Assembly: GCF_026151205.1 (NCBI RefSeq)
Contig: NC_087079.1
Coordinates: 2,885,730-2,949,729 of the forward strand
Length of the DNA stretch: 64,000 bases
Source: Bolinopsis microptera
Taxonomy: Eukaryota > Ctenophora > Tentaculata > Lobata > Bolinopsidae
Direction of reading: 5' to 3'
The notes under the pieces were generated by a model. That model had not been told where the DNA came from. It made no database searches and saw only the letters and a program-made list of their open reading frames with translations. A program made the translations under genes and the position numbers. Of this stretch, positions 8,572 through 19,524 are shown piece by piece. The first letter of the stretch is position 1; each line of letters opens with the position of its first letter.

Positions 8572-10005
8572 ATGTGTGATAGTTATACAGCTGAAATGGA
8601 GTGGGCGACGTTGATTTTAGAAAGGGGTAAGATTCAGTCTAGCGTTGATGAAATAATGAAGGAGATAGAGGGTTTAGATCCTGGTGCAGATAGCAATAGC
8701 ATTTCCGAATTAGAAGATAAGTTGAAGGAATTACATTCAGCTTTAGAATGCCTGCAGGATAAGATTGATAATGCACGGCCTAAGCCAGTTAGCACAGTTA
8801 CTAACGCCCCTCCAGCTAGTTCTAGCAGTAGATTTCAAGAGAACGTGCACGTTATGAATCCTGTTATTAAATCCGAGCAGGTTCAGTTTAGAAACGCGAA
8901 CACCGAGGATGATTTTGGTAACAGTATTATAACCCCATTGAATAGTTCAGTAGCTGGTCCACATTTGACAGGTGCCAGGCCTCCCAAGCCTCCTTATTTT
9001 GAAACTGGATCTAATTTCATCAAATTTGCCAGGCGATTCAAGGAGCATTTGATTCTATGTGGGCATAGTGGTGGTTCGGATGTTAGTACGTACATGTTGT
9101 CATACATTCGTTGTGAATCCACTTGGGAAACACTGCAGAAAGTCTCTCTCAGGCCGGAAGAGAAATGCAATATCGATCTTCTCGTTAAGCGATACTCAGA
9201 GGAGATGTTTCCTTCTACTCAATCTTGGGCCTTTAGAACTGAGCTCATGTCGTTGCGTCAGTTACCAAGTGAGAACCTCCAGCAGTTCATTGCACGTATA
9301 GAGGAGCTTGCTTTGAAAGCTGGGTATGACTGCGAGTCTAAAAGGGACGAGAGTTGTATGCATGTTCTGGTTGTAGGAGCTCGTGACATAGCTGTAAGGA
9401 CTAAGCTTTATGAGTCCCAGTTACATTCCTATAGTGAGGCGGTTAAACTAGCAATCCACACTGAGCGTATAGCGTTAGCTGTTGGTGGTGAACCAGGTGG
9501 TTTCACTCAGGCCCCGGATACGATTTTCGCTGTAAATAATTCTGAATTAAATGGCCAGAGAACTAGAGTTGCAGCACCTGGGCAAAATCGGGACCGTGTT
9601 ATGACGGACACTAGGCAGGAGATTTATCGTCCTGAATGTCCTCCTTCCCAGTCGGGAGTTAACCAGCACACTGGCCATTCATGGACTCCTAATCTAGTTA
9701 GCAATAGTTTTAGGGGTGGTATGAGGAATGATGATCGTAGAAACCCGCCTGGTCAATCACGTTATCAGCCAGCTCGCAATTACGTGGGTAGTTCGAGTAA
9801 TCGGGGATCACGTAATGTCCGCCCCCAGTTAGAAGGTTGTTGGGAGTGTGGTGATAGTGGGCATTTTCAGAGAAACTGTCCGAGCAGATTTGCTGGGAAT
9901 AGAGTTAGATATCAAGACAGAGGGTCTGCATATCAGAATGGTCATGGCCAGCATCGTGGGAACAGAGCATATAGACCTCGAAATCAGGGGCCTTTAAACT
10001 TCTAA
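8572..10005 (+). CDS. gag: Gag polyprotein with CCHC zinc knuckle
   Basis: ATG 8572; 477 residues. The N-terminus is a helical coiled coil (residues 5-65, many Glu, Leu and Lys). A capsid-like region follows (about 130-310) with the Gypsy-type pattern EEMFPSTQSWAFRTEL and LRQLPSENLQQFIARIEEL. The C-terminus is Arg/Gly/Asn-rich with one zinc knuckle, CWECGDSGHFQRNC, near residue 423. The protein forms the virus-like particle and binds element RNA. The final codons overlap the frameshift site, so termination at TAA 10003-10005 gives Gag and slippage gives Gag-Pol. Confidence 0.92.
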   Translation: MCDSYTAEMEWATLILERGKIQSSVDEIMKEIEGLDPGADSNSISELEDKLKELHSALECLQDKIDNARPKPVSTVTNAPPASSSSRFQENVHVMNPVIKSEQVQFRNANTEDDFGNSIITPLNSSVAGPHLTGARPPKPPYFETGSNFIKFARRFKEHLILCGHSGGSDVSTYMLSYIRCESTWETLQKVSLRPEEKCNIDLLVKRYSEEMFPSTQSWAFRTELMSLRQLPSENLQQFIARIEELALKAGYDCESKRDESCMHVLVVGARDIAVRTKLYESQLHSYSEAVKLAIHTERIALAVGGEPGGFTQAPDTIFAVNNSELNGQRTRVAAPGQNRDRVMTDTRQEIYRPECPPSQSGVNQHTGHSWTPNLVSNSFRGGMRNDDRRNPPGQSRYQPARNYVGSSSNRGSRNVRPQLEGCWECGDSGHFQRNCPSRFAGNRVRYQDRGSAYQNGHGQHRGNRAYRPRNQGPLNF

Positions 10006-10037
10006 AGGGTGGCCCTAGATTTAAAAGGAGGTCACCC
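9993..10037 (+). promoter_or_regulatory. -1 programmed ribosomal frameshift cassette between gag and pol
   Basis: The heptamer TTTAAAC (9993-9999) is in the correct register (T TTA AAC) relative to the gag frame and lies two codons before the gag stop. Seven bases downstream, GGGTGGCC (10007-10014) can pair with GGTCACCC (10030-10037), giving an 8-bp stem with one G-U pair and a 15-base loop. The pol frame is exactly -1 to gag and open through this region. U UUA AAC is one of the most efficient known slippery sites. Confidence 0.88.
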
Positions 10038-13000
10038 GCGGTCAAAAACACACGTTACTATGAAGATTGTAACGAGATTGGTGGCAGTAAGGGAAACTGC
10101 ATTTTGGTTGGAGGAAATTGTGCGGGTAGATCAGCAAATTTCTTCGTGGATACGGGATCATCCATTTCTATAGTTGCTGAATCATTTGTCAGATTTATAG
10201 ATAGGTTTGAAAAGGTTGTATCGTGTAATCTCAAGCTTAAGTCTTTTTCGGGTAATGACATAAAAACTTTCGGTCAGATTAAGCTTCCAGTGGTTATTGC
10301 CGGAAAATCTTTTGAACACACGTTTGTTGTTTCTGAATTTCATGAGGCAGAGGTTCTGATAGGCATGGATTTGATGTTTGATCAGGGGATCAATATTAAT
10401 GCCAGGGATAGATTACTGTATACTAACAAGGGTTCATCGTGTTTTAGAACACCTCCAAAACCCACTAAGCGCTGCATGAAGGTAGTATGCAACGAGACAG
10501 TAATTATACCACCTCTCTCGGGCACTCATATACAAGGCAAATTGCTGCGACCTAGAAGTCAACGTGATGACGTTTATGGACAGTTAGAACCTCATATTAA
10601 CACGGTTGTAGGCACTGGCATATTCACAGCGCACTCTCTCATACGGTCTGAGGACAACATGGTCCCTGTTAGAGTCATGAATCCTACAGATAAGCCTGTG
10701 AAGATAAGTAAGAGAACCTGGCTGGGCAAGATGAAGCCAGTAGAGTTTGGTGAGCGAGTGATGAGAGTAACCTGTGAAACGGTTAATGCGATATCATCTG
10801 ATTGTTCAGTGCCAGAGGTGAGCAAGCTAGCTGACGAGGAGCCGCTAGTTAAGGAATGGGATAGAGAGAGTCTTTTCAAGCAGTTAAAGTTAGACGAGTT
10901 GAAGATTAGCGAGGAAGACAAGAATGATCTTCGAGAGACTGTGTGGGAGTATAGAACCGTTTTCTCGAGTGGAGAGCATGATTTAGGTTGTTGTAATTTC
11001 TTTGAGGCACATCTCCAGCTCAAGGATAACTATAAGCCTAGATGGGTTCCATCGAGAAGGATTCCGTTTAAGCAGCAGCCGGAAATGGATAGACAGATTA
11101 GAGGTTTGCTTAGATCGGGTGTAGTTGAGGAATGCCCTGACCACTCTAATTTTAATTCTCCCCTTTTCCTGGTGCCATCAGGAGATCGCTCTAGATTAGT
11201 TGCGGATCTGAGAATGGTAAATTTAGAGCTTCAGGATGATTTGATGGAGCTGCCTAACTTGAACCACATTTTAGACAAAGTGGGCGATAAGAATCTGTAT
11301 TCGACAGTGGATTTGAGTAAATCTTTTCACCAGGTTCCGTATACCAAGGAATCCAGGCATGTCACGGCGTTCATGCACAATCAGAAACGGTATCAGTTTG
11401 CTAGAATGGTCATGGGCCTGAAATCTAGTTCAGCTACGTTTACTAGAATGGTCATGCGGTTGATAAACGGTCTGGGTATATCAGATGCGTTAGCATTCTT
11501 CATAGATGATTTGTTGATATTCACACGTGATGTTAAGTCTCACATTCAGATACTGTCAGTACTCTTTGCTCGTCTAAGGTTGGGTAATCTGAAACTAACA
11601 CCTCGTAAGTGCAGATTTTTACGTGAGGAGGTCGAATATGTCGGTATTACTCTAACTAAGGAAGGAGTCAGGATGAACGACTCTCGTATAGAGCATATTA
11701 AGAGTCTAGAACCTCCCAGTAATAGAGCTGAATTGCAATCAGTTTTAGGCATGTTGAATTATTCCAAGAAGTTCTGCAAGGGATATTCCGAGATAGCACG
11801 TCCGCTCTATGCGTTACTTCGTAAGAACAAGGTATTCGAGTGGACCGAGGATTGCCAGATTGCATTTCAGAAGTTACGTGACATGTTGATATCTAGTCCT
11901 GTCCTAGCATTCCCGGAGGTTAGTGATCCGGAAAATAGTTATGAGGTAACTTTGGATGGTTCTAAACACGCATTTGGTGGTACTTTGACTCAGTGGATCA
12001 AAGGTAAGAGGAGGGTAATTGCGTACTTTTCTCGTAAGGTTCCGGACCACAAGCGGATATGGCCGCAAACTCAGATTGAATTTGAGACTTTATATCAGAC
12101 TCTGAAACATTTCTCGGTTTACTTACGTGGCGTTAAAAACTTCACGGTTATCACAGATTGTCTGCCACTCTTGAACATTACGACAATATTTTCTAAAATG
12201 TCATCTTCGGTCATCAGGAAGCTTCAAGAGCTTGCTAACTATACTTTTACCATGAAGCATATCTCGGGGAAGAGTAACCAGATGTGTGATGGACTTAGTC
12301 GGTATAAGTATCAGGTTTATGGTAAATCTCGAGAAAATGTTGCGAGCATTGGTCATAGTTCCACTTTTAGTCTTGATGCTGCGTTAGAAGGAGTAAACCG
12401 GGTGAGACGTGAGCATTATAGATGTAAACACCCGACACTGTTTAAGAGGATGCAAGTACCGGTTAGCAGCGAGACTGTGGTTGATGATGATTGCAGTAAT
12501 CTGATTGAGGAATCTTGCAATGAGGTGAGTGTTGAGGACAGTATGATTCCGGGGTTCTTGTTTGATGAAAATAGTGAAGACCCTAGTATTGTAAGCATTG
12601 TTCAGATTACGCCTGAGGTTGATAGCCGTCATTGCAATTGTAGTCTGACCCAGGCTGATCCTATTCCTACAGAGGAAGCATCAGTAGTGGAGATGGTTTC
12701 AGCGGTTACTAGTGATGTAAGCTCACTAGAGAGAGGGGTCAAATTTCTTAATCCTACCAATGAGCAGATTAAACAGGCTCAGAAGGATGATGATATTTTA
12801 AACCAGGTCTACAGCTGGGTTACCAAGGGTGAGAAACCTGTTGCAATTCAGACTAGTAAACTGCCTCAGGAACTGTTGAGTTATTGGAAACAGTTTGATC
12901 TTATAAGTATCAAGGACGGGATACTTAGGAGACGTTGGACTGAAGTGAGGGATCCGGAGGGAAGTAGAGAGTTGATCATAGTCCCCGAATCCTTGCATGA

Positions 13001-14459
13001 ATCTGTCCTGGACATGGTGCATAACCAGGAGACTGCACATGCTGGAGTAGAAAATTGTCTTGAGGTCTGTAAACGACATTTCTACTGGCCGAAAATGGGT
13101 GAATGTTTCAAATTGTGGATCGCAGCATGTTGCAAGTGTGCAGCAAGTAAGCCACCTCAGGCGTACAATAAGGCACCCCTCAAGCACATATTGTTCCACT
13201 CATTTAACTCAGCAATTTGTTTCGATCATATAGTTCCTGAGAAGGTTGGTGCTACACCTAGAGGTTATAAGTATATTTTGACTATAACTGATTGTTGGTC
13301 AAATTATGTGGTAGCTATTCCTACTAAGACCCAGACAGCTAAGGAGAGCGTGTCCTTGATTCGTAGGTTTTGGATTGATCGTTTTGGCCAGCCTAGGTTC
13401 ATGATGGCTGATAATCATCCGGGGTTTAGAGCTAAGTATTTCGAGACCATAGCTCAAGCATTGGATTGCAAGTACATTCATGGCCAACCGTACGTTTCTC
13501 GTAGTACAGGTAGAGTTGAGAGAGCAAACCGTCGGTTGAATACTGCTCTGAGAACCAGCTTACCACCGGGACGATACCAGGATTGGGATCTTTGGTTATC
13601 TAGAGTGGTCTTTGTACTTAACTCGTTGCGAAATCGGCACACAGGTTATTCTAGCAACAGGTTGGTGTTTGGTCGTGAGTTAAACACACCTTTAAGCCTG
13701 CTAGCTGAGAATCGTAAGGATTTCGAGCTAGAGCCTATGAAGGAGAATGAGTTTGATGTTGAAGCGTACGAGCTGTACAAGAATCTCAAGTTTATCACCA
13801 GGAAGGTGAGGGTCCAGGCTGAGCGTGATTTTTGCTATGCACAGAGATATCACGATAAGCACGTTAAGGGACCATTCTTTGAGGAAGGTGAGGAAGCGTT
13901 TGTTTTGATAAATTGTCCAAAGCACAAGTTCGGTCCTCGTTGGGTTGGCCCGTATAAGATCTCTAAGAAGATAAACGATCACTTGTACTGTTTAGATTTG
14001 CCTGATGGAGAAAGGAAGGTGTTTAACATTGGTAAGTTAAAACGGTATGTCAGGAACAGATTTTCTAAAAAACTAGAGACTAGTCCTACAGTGCCGAAAA
14101 CTGTGAGCAAGGAAGCTGAGTTGAAAATGGAATCATCGGACCGATTTGTAGATTATTCCGATAGTGACAGTGAAGAGGAGATAGATTTTCAACTGAGAAG
14201 AGCACCAGTTGTAGCAAGGAGAAGAGAGGTTCATCCGAAGAGGTTTCGTCCGGAGAGGGATGGTGCAGCTAGCATTTATAAACAACCTAGTTTAAGTTCC
14301 ACTCCTAGGGTTGTAAATAGTCCTGTACAACTAGATATGAATTCTACTAATCCTAGTTTTAGTACTGTAACACCTCTCACACATAACATTCCCTCAGGCG
14401 ATAGTGTAGAAACAGTTGATAATTCTGCAGAATTTTTCACTCCGGCTAGAGAAAGATAG
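10000..14459 (+). CDS. pol: Pol polyprotein: protease, RT, RNase H, integrase
   Basis: Open in the -1 frame from the slippery site and ended by TAG at 14457. Counting from the TTG at 10104, the order is as follows. An aspartic protease with FFVDTGSS lies near residue 16. A reverse transcriptase follows with YSTVDLSKSFHQ (about 397) and a FIDD active site (about 465, replacing YxDD). RNase H begins VTLDGSKHAFGG (about 615). The integrase has an HHCC zinc finger (about 965-1013) and a catalytic triad in ITDCWSNY, MADNHPG and GRVERAN, with 35 residues between the second Asp and the Glu. A GPY/F-type module (KFGPRWVGPYKI, about 1275) follows, then a charged Ser-rich tail. No chromodomain is recognised. 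The ORF has no internal break, so the protein set looks competent. Confidence 0.94.
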
Positions 14460-14711
14460 GCCGCTAGAAGATCATCGAGTCCGGTTGTTAGTGAAGGAAC
14501 GATGGGCCCTAACAGTTCTATGTCATATGATACAGTGGGGCACGACATTGACACAACAGGATCGCTTTCTCCTGTGGATCTAAGAAGACAGAGCCCTCCG
14601 AGGGAGGAGCGCAGATATAACACTAGGAGACCTGAGGAACGGAGACAACCTGATCGTCTAGGATACAACGTTAGACTAGTTACGGATCTTATAAAACTCT
14701 TCAACCAGTAG
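14460..14711 (+). other. In-frame continuation of pol beyond a TAG stop
   Basis: After the TAG at 14457-14459 the pol frame stays open for 84 codons to 14711. It encodes a Ser/Pro/Arg-rich sequence (SPVDLRRQSPPREERR) that is similar in composition to the tail just before the stop. Either the amber codon is a recent point mutation, or it is occasionally read through. Confidence 0.5.
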
Positions 14712-15450
14712 AAGACGAGGAGATGCCCGGATAGGGAAGTACACTTACTTCTGGAATCTAGTTTCAGAACAGTATAGTCTTACTCACTTAGCTAGACTTT
14801 CTACTTAGTATTTAGCAGTGGAACCGTACCTTACTTAGGTATAACACGTTATCTTTCAGAATATTACTGATAGGGATATTAGGATCTTTACTCGCAACAC
14901 GAACCGTTCAGGGCTGCTTTAGTGGCGGAAACGTAGAGACTTTCGAATTTATTTTGACTTCTTTGTTTGCTTGTCAAAGAAGATTTAGAGATTCGATACA
15001 TCTCTATCAAATGAGGAAGACTCAACACCAAAGACTCTACAACTTGGTGCAAAAGGGAAGTATTTGAAAGTTTTGGAAAGTTTGGCAGTATCGAGATAGC
15101 CCGACCACGGTCCGCGGACCACTGTCCGCGGACCACTGTCTGCGGACCACTGTCTGCGGACCACTGTCTGCGGACCACTGTCTGCGGACCACTGTCTACC
15201 AGATCATATTACTGTATAATAGTTTTGAAAGATTTGTGGAAGTCAAATTCAGTTTTAACTTTAGAATTTTGAGGATTTAAATTTAATGCACAGGGTTAGG
15301 GCCGTGTATTTTATTTTTGAGACTTGACTTATTTTTAAGTTTTGGACTTTTGATGCGTGGGAGCATTGAAATTTAAATTGATTTATTGAAAAGGACGATT
15401 ATTTTATTGTTTTAAAATATTCGAAAAAAATTTTTGGGTAGAGATGTTGT
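14712..15450 (+). other. Retrotransposon 3' non-coding region
   Basis: Non-coding between the pol extension and the 3' LTR. It contains the 14-bp repeat array at 15103-15200 and ends in a weak purine tract (GGGTAGAGATG) just before the LTR, a possible polypurine tract. Confidence 0.6.
15103..15200. repeat. 14-bp tandem repeat, 7 units
   Basis: Seven head-to-tail units of GACCACTGTCTGCG with small variants; the first units contain CCGCGG. It lies inside the 3' non-coding part of the Gypsy element. Confidence 0.9.
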
Positions 15451-16132
15451 AATATGGTATTTAGAGATATCTTTTAGGATATCTTAGTTTTAGAATAACG
15501 TTTAAGGGACGTATAATTTAGTATGTATTTCCGGGTATATAATAACCAATGTTTTATATGTTCGTATTTGGGAGTTACACATTTTGAGTGTAAGTCGGTT
15601 GGCTGGCAGACCTACTGTCAGACTAACTGTCTGAAACGAGCCGTCCGCTCACTTTGCACCTGACTAACAGCCAGACCTGTGGTTGGTCCTCGCGGACGCA
15701 GGGTGACTGCTAGTGGAGTGCTCATTGGCGAGACGGCGTGTCACGTGGTACAAGCAAATGCGTTGTGCCGTCACGCAGTGTGGCGTGACGAAGTTTTGAG
15801 AGTATACCCAGAGAGCCGAATGTGGAGAGCTCACTTCTTAGTTGCCCCTTAATCATTTTAAGGGATTCTAATTGACGATAGCCAGTCTGACTGAGCACTA
15901 TCTTTTGTGATTAGACACGTCGAGTGATCTATATTCACGTCAATTGTTTGGAGCGAACACTTGGAAGTTTTTATCTGTTGACGTTCACTTTGTGTTACTT
16001 TTCCTTTTAATTAATTATCCATTTTAATATACTCGTTTCATTTCTACCTTACGGTACGCCCTGCCGTTCGTGCTTCGTGACTAGAGCTTGACTAGCATAC
16101 ACTAAACACTAAGAAAACTCCATTTTCTATAT
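15451..16132 (+). repeat. 3' LTR
   Basis: Near-identical copy of 7396-8076; the visible differences (an extra A and a G-to-A change) lie close to its 3' end. Confidence 0.9.
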
Positions 16133-17889
16133 TTGCCGTGACAAAAAATGAATGCCAAAAGTCATGTTTGACTTCAAAATATCACATTTCACTGCATATA
16201 TTCATTTTGACATGGGTAAGATCTGCTTTTATCAAGTAGAGGTCAACTTTTTCAAGACCCGCTTTCTAAATTGAGACTTTGAGAGGCACCATTGCTGGCA
16301 TCCTTGCCATTATTATTATATTGCATGTTAAATTTTATCATTGCGAAGTGTTCTGTAGTTTTTTGAGAACGGGTTTACCTGAAATTCCAATCATTACATA
16401 TCTTATCATATCAAATATATTTAAATAACGTTACATTAATTTGATGAGTTTATTTGTTTTTGCAGAACACTGTATGATCATGTGTCATCACAGTATTAGA
16501 TCTCGGTGAGAGATAGATCTAGAGCTACAGAACGTTAGTATATCAAATACAGTGCAACTTTGCAGAATCTACTTAAGTATGTTAATTCGATGCGTCAACA
16601 CAGGTTAACTCAAAGTACATGGTGTTTTATCTCTAAAATCACGTGTCTCATTCACTACTCAACTTCAATGTAACAAATATAATCATCACACGTAAACGAT
16701 AACATTAATTTGATCACGTACAGAACTTCATCTACACTTGCAAATCACGTGACGTACACAATAACATTAATAATTTGATAAGAAGAGTATCAAACACCCT
16801 TACAAGTCACGTGACAGACGTTATCCGTTCATATTGGCTAGCTAGTGTCACATTGTTCAATTACTAGTGTATGAATCAATTAACAATGCCAGCTAGTATC
16901 ACATTATTCAATTACTAGTGTATGAATCAATTAACTTGTCAGCTAGTATCACATTGTTCAATTACTAGTGTATGAATCAATTAACACTGCCAGCTAGTAT
17001 CACATTATTCAATTACTAGTGTATGAATCAATTAACTTTGTCAGATAGTATCACATTATTCAATTACTAGTGTATGATTCAATTAACATTGCCTTAGTTC
17101 ATTCAATTACGAGTGTATGATTCAATTAACATTGCCTTAGTTCATTCAATTACGATGATTCAATTAAATGTGCTCGCCTCTATACAGAACCCTTATCTAT
17201 ACCCTACTGATACAAAGAACGATGATATGAATACTGAGCTGAGATACTATGGAGCTTGCACCGACCTGCACCAACATCCATTATAGTAACATCGTTATTT
17301 CCAAGTTCTTATTGGAAAGAACCAATAATTTATTTTCTATGAATCATTGTGGACAGTATCAGCCCATTTCTTTAACAGTTTTTATTTATATTTGTTAATT
17401 TAAGAATATTTATTGCTATCAGTGACTCCGTACCCTCACAAACCAACTTTTGTCACTTGCTGCATGTTTGAGTTTTTCCATTATATTTTGGACAGTGTAG
17501 CTGCATATTTGCACTAGACACAAATATATTTTTAAAACTTTTTTGTGACCCACCACGACTTTATTATTATTTTTTTCAATTATCCAATAATTTGAGTTCT
17601 GTCCGATTGTTCACGATTGTTCACGGGTCATAACATGTTAGCACAGGTCATATTGTGTTAAAAGTGAGTAGACGCAACTGTCACCTATAATTAAATGAAC
17701 TTCATATTTGTCTTTTATTTTGTCGGTTGATCTTTTTTTCGGTTGATATTTTTGTAAAGCGCAACTTTAGTCGCTACATCCCCCAGATAAATTGTATTAG
17801 GAATAAAAGAGTCGGACTTTTGCTTTATATTATTAACATCACTGGCATGATAAAAAAACTGCTACTATATTCATTATTCGTTACAGGGA
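16133..17889. other. Intergenic region upstream of BTB-like gene
   Basis: No convincing ORF. It holds the minisatellite at 16840-17165 and several CACGTGA motifs (about 16640, 16745, 16807). Just before the BTB-like ATG, TTCGTTACAG at 17878-17887 looks like a splice acceptor, so a non-coding first exon probably lies in this interval. Confidence 0.4.
16840..17165. repeat. 51-bp minisatellite
   Basis: About five 51-bp units beginning AGCTAGTATCACATT and ending ATTAACATTGCC, followed by two shortened units of about 43 bp or less. Units differ by point changes. Confidence 0.88.
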
Positions 17890-19524
17890 ATGGCACGACC
17901 GCAGAGCAACATTGTAATAACCGTTAGGAACAGTATGGTATTAACGTTCAAAGACATGGATCCTATTCTAGTAAGCAAACAGTTGCTTGTTGACAATAGC
18001 AGTGTGTTCGCCTTCATCATTCTGGAATGCTATCAGTCCGAACATGACATGACAGACTTTACCCCAAATGTTGTTGAATTGTTTCTTACAGTGTTAGAAG
18101 ACAAAAAGGTGGAACAAATTGAAGAGTCAGTTTTTAAAGAATTACACAAGATTTCGACCGTCTTCGATGTTACGTGGCTCATCAAATCATGCAGGGATTG
18201 GCTCTTAGAAAAAATCAACAATGTAGAAGTTGAAATAAATTATGACTCAATGTTTTTCCTTTTTGAGGAGTGTTTCTACATTCACAAAAAGTGGAGTGTA
18301 ACCAGGCTTATGGAGACACTGATTTTAAAGGTGCGTTTCAGGGACAACTCTCAATTCCTATCTCAATACATGGGAGATAACTACGATCAACTCAGCAACG
18401 ATCAGTTGAAGTTCTTGCTGTATCTAGCTGGTTGCAGCCCCAAGGTATTTCTGGAGTTTATACTTGAACGTATAAACAGTCAAGAACATCTGGATGATCG
18501 TACTAAATACTTGTTGCAAAAGATTAATTTGTCACTTTGCCTGGAGAAACATGACCAGCTGTATAACGAAGTTTCGGAGAGATTGTCAGAGATGGGAGGT
18601 TTGACAAAAGAAGATCTTAGAATGGTACTGAAGCTGACGAACAGGGCTACCAGGGAGGCAGGTTATCGCAAAAAGGTCCCTTTTCCTATATCTGAAGCAG
18701 AAGCTTTCACTTGGAATCCAACCGATTTTTCTTCCAGTTATAGAGAAGGATATATAGAGGAATGGAGTCCTCTAAATATGTGCAATTCTTTGAGGGAGAT
18801 CACCTCTTCTGTTACTGAAGGACAAATCAGAAGCATGTACTCTGTGATAGAAATATTATTAAGAAGAGCTTGGGCACTATACTACATAGAAACAAAGGAA
18901 TTTGTAGAGAGTTTGGAAAGTTTGTGTGATGTGAGCCCATTACAGAAAGTATCCAAACAATATATAGACATGAACATATCTGCTCTGAACTATAGTGATT
19001 ACAAAACAAAACACCAGTTCATAGAAGTACTAGAAATGATAAGGAACAGCGAGAAACTATCTTCAGTGTACGATAATATACACATAGAGGGAGAAGATTA
19101 TATGCATTCTGTGGTGGTTCAATCTATCAATAATTTCCTGGGGAACAACAAATATCCGGAGTTCAAACATGTGTTTAAAGTGAAACATCCAGGTGTCACC
19201 GACTGCATCAATAATGAAAACTGTGGGTTTATCATTCAACGTAGAATCAAACATCGTTTTTCATCTTTTTCTGCTATTTATGAAGATTACAGACTATTTA
19301 GAGGAGATGATACCTATAACCTCTTCAGTGGAGTACACCTCCACGATGTGATAAAACCAGAAGACATCAACTTTTACAATGTCAAAAGAGGGAAATTACG
19401 TGATGGAAAGTCATTGTTAACACATTCTGAGTTGGTTAAGTGGTTGCTTCAAGTGAGAGACTGGGAAAAAGCAAAACCGTGTGTAGACTTGAACATTGGA
19501 GATTGGCTTGTAGCTAGATTCTGA
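17890..19524 (+). CDS. BTB/POZ-BACK-like protein, 544 residues
   Basis: ATG 17890 lies three bases after a splice-acceptor-like CAG, so the coding region appears to be a single exon behind a 5' intron. The first about 110 residues look like a divergent BTB fold: FAFIILECYQSEHDMTDF, then a strand-helix pattern VVELFLTVLEDKKVEQI and the typical closing LIKSCRDWLLEKI. A helical region follows (about 115-270) that resembles a BACK domain (FFLFEECFYIHKKWSVTRLM). The C-terminal 250 residues have no recognised motif, and no Kelch repeats are seen. BTB-BACK proteins often recruit substrates to Cullin-3 ligases; that role is inference here. A BTB assignment from motif pattern alone is moderate in strength. 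Confidence 0.6.
   Translation: MARPQSNIVITVRNSMVLTFKDMDPILVSKQLLVDNSSVFAFIILECYQSEHDMTDFTPNVVELFLTVLEDKKVEQIEESVFKELHKISTVFDVTWLIKSCRDWLLEKINNVEVEINYDSMFFLFEECFYIHKKWSVTRLMETLILKVRFRDNSQFLSQYMGDNYDQLSNDQLKFLLYLAGCSPKVFLEFILERINSQEHLDDRTKYLLQKINLSLCLEKHDQLYNEVSERLSEMGGLTKEDLRMVLKLTNRATREAGYRKKVPFPISEAEAFTWNPTDFSSSYREGYIEEWSPLNMCNSLREITSSVTEGQIRSMYSVIEILLRRAWALYYIETKEFVESLESLCDVSPLQKVSKQYIDMNISALNYSDYKTKHQFIEVLEMIRNSEKLSSVYDNIHIEGEDYMHSVVVQSINNFLGNNKYPEFKHVFKVKHPGVTDCINNENCGFIIQRRIKHRFSSFSAIYEDYRLFRGDDTYNLFSGVHLHDVIKPEDINFYNVKRGKLRDGKSLLTHSELVKWLLQVRDWEKAKPCVDLNIGDWLVARF

Larger units (their letters stand above)
7396..16132 (+). mobile_element. Ty3/Gypsy LTR retrotransposon, nearly complete and young
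   Basis: Two LTRs of about 680 bp bracket a gag ORF and a pol ORF with domains in the order protease, reverse transcriptase, RNase H, integrase, which is the Ty3/Gypsy order. The LTRs differ by eye at only a few bases close to their 3' ends, so the insertion is recent. Gag and pol are linked by a -1 frameshift signal. A TAG ends pol, but the same frame stays open for a further 84 codons. No clean target-site duplication is visible with the boundaries chosen here. Confidence 0.93.

Noticed and set aside
7396-16132. BEL/Pao or retrovirus identity for the LTR element
   Set aside because: The domain order, RNase H before integrase, the GPY/F-like module and the FIDD motif fit Ty3/Gypsy, and there is no env-like ORF.
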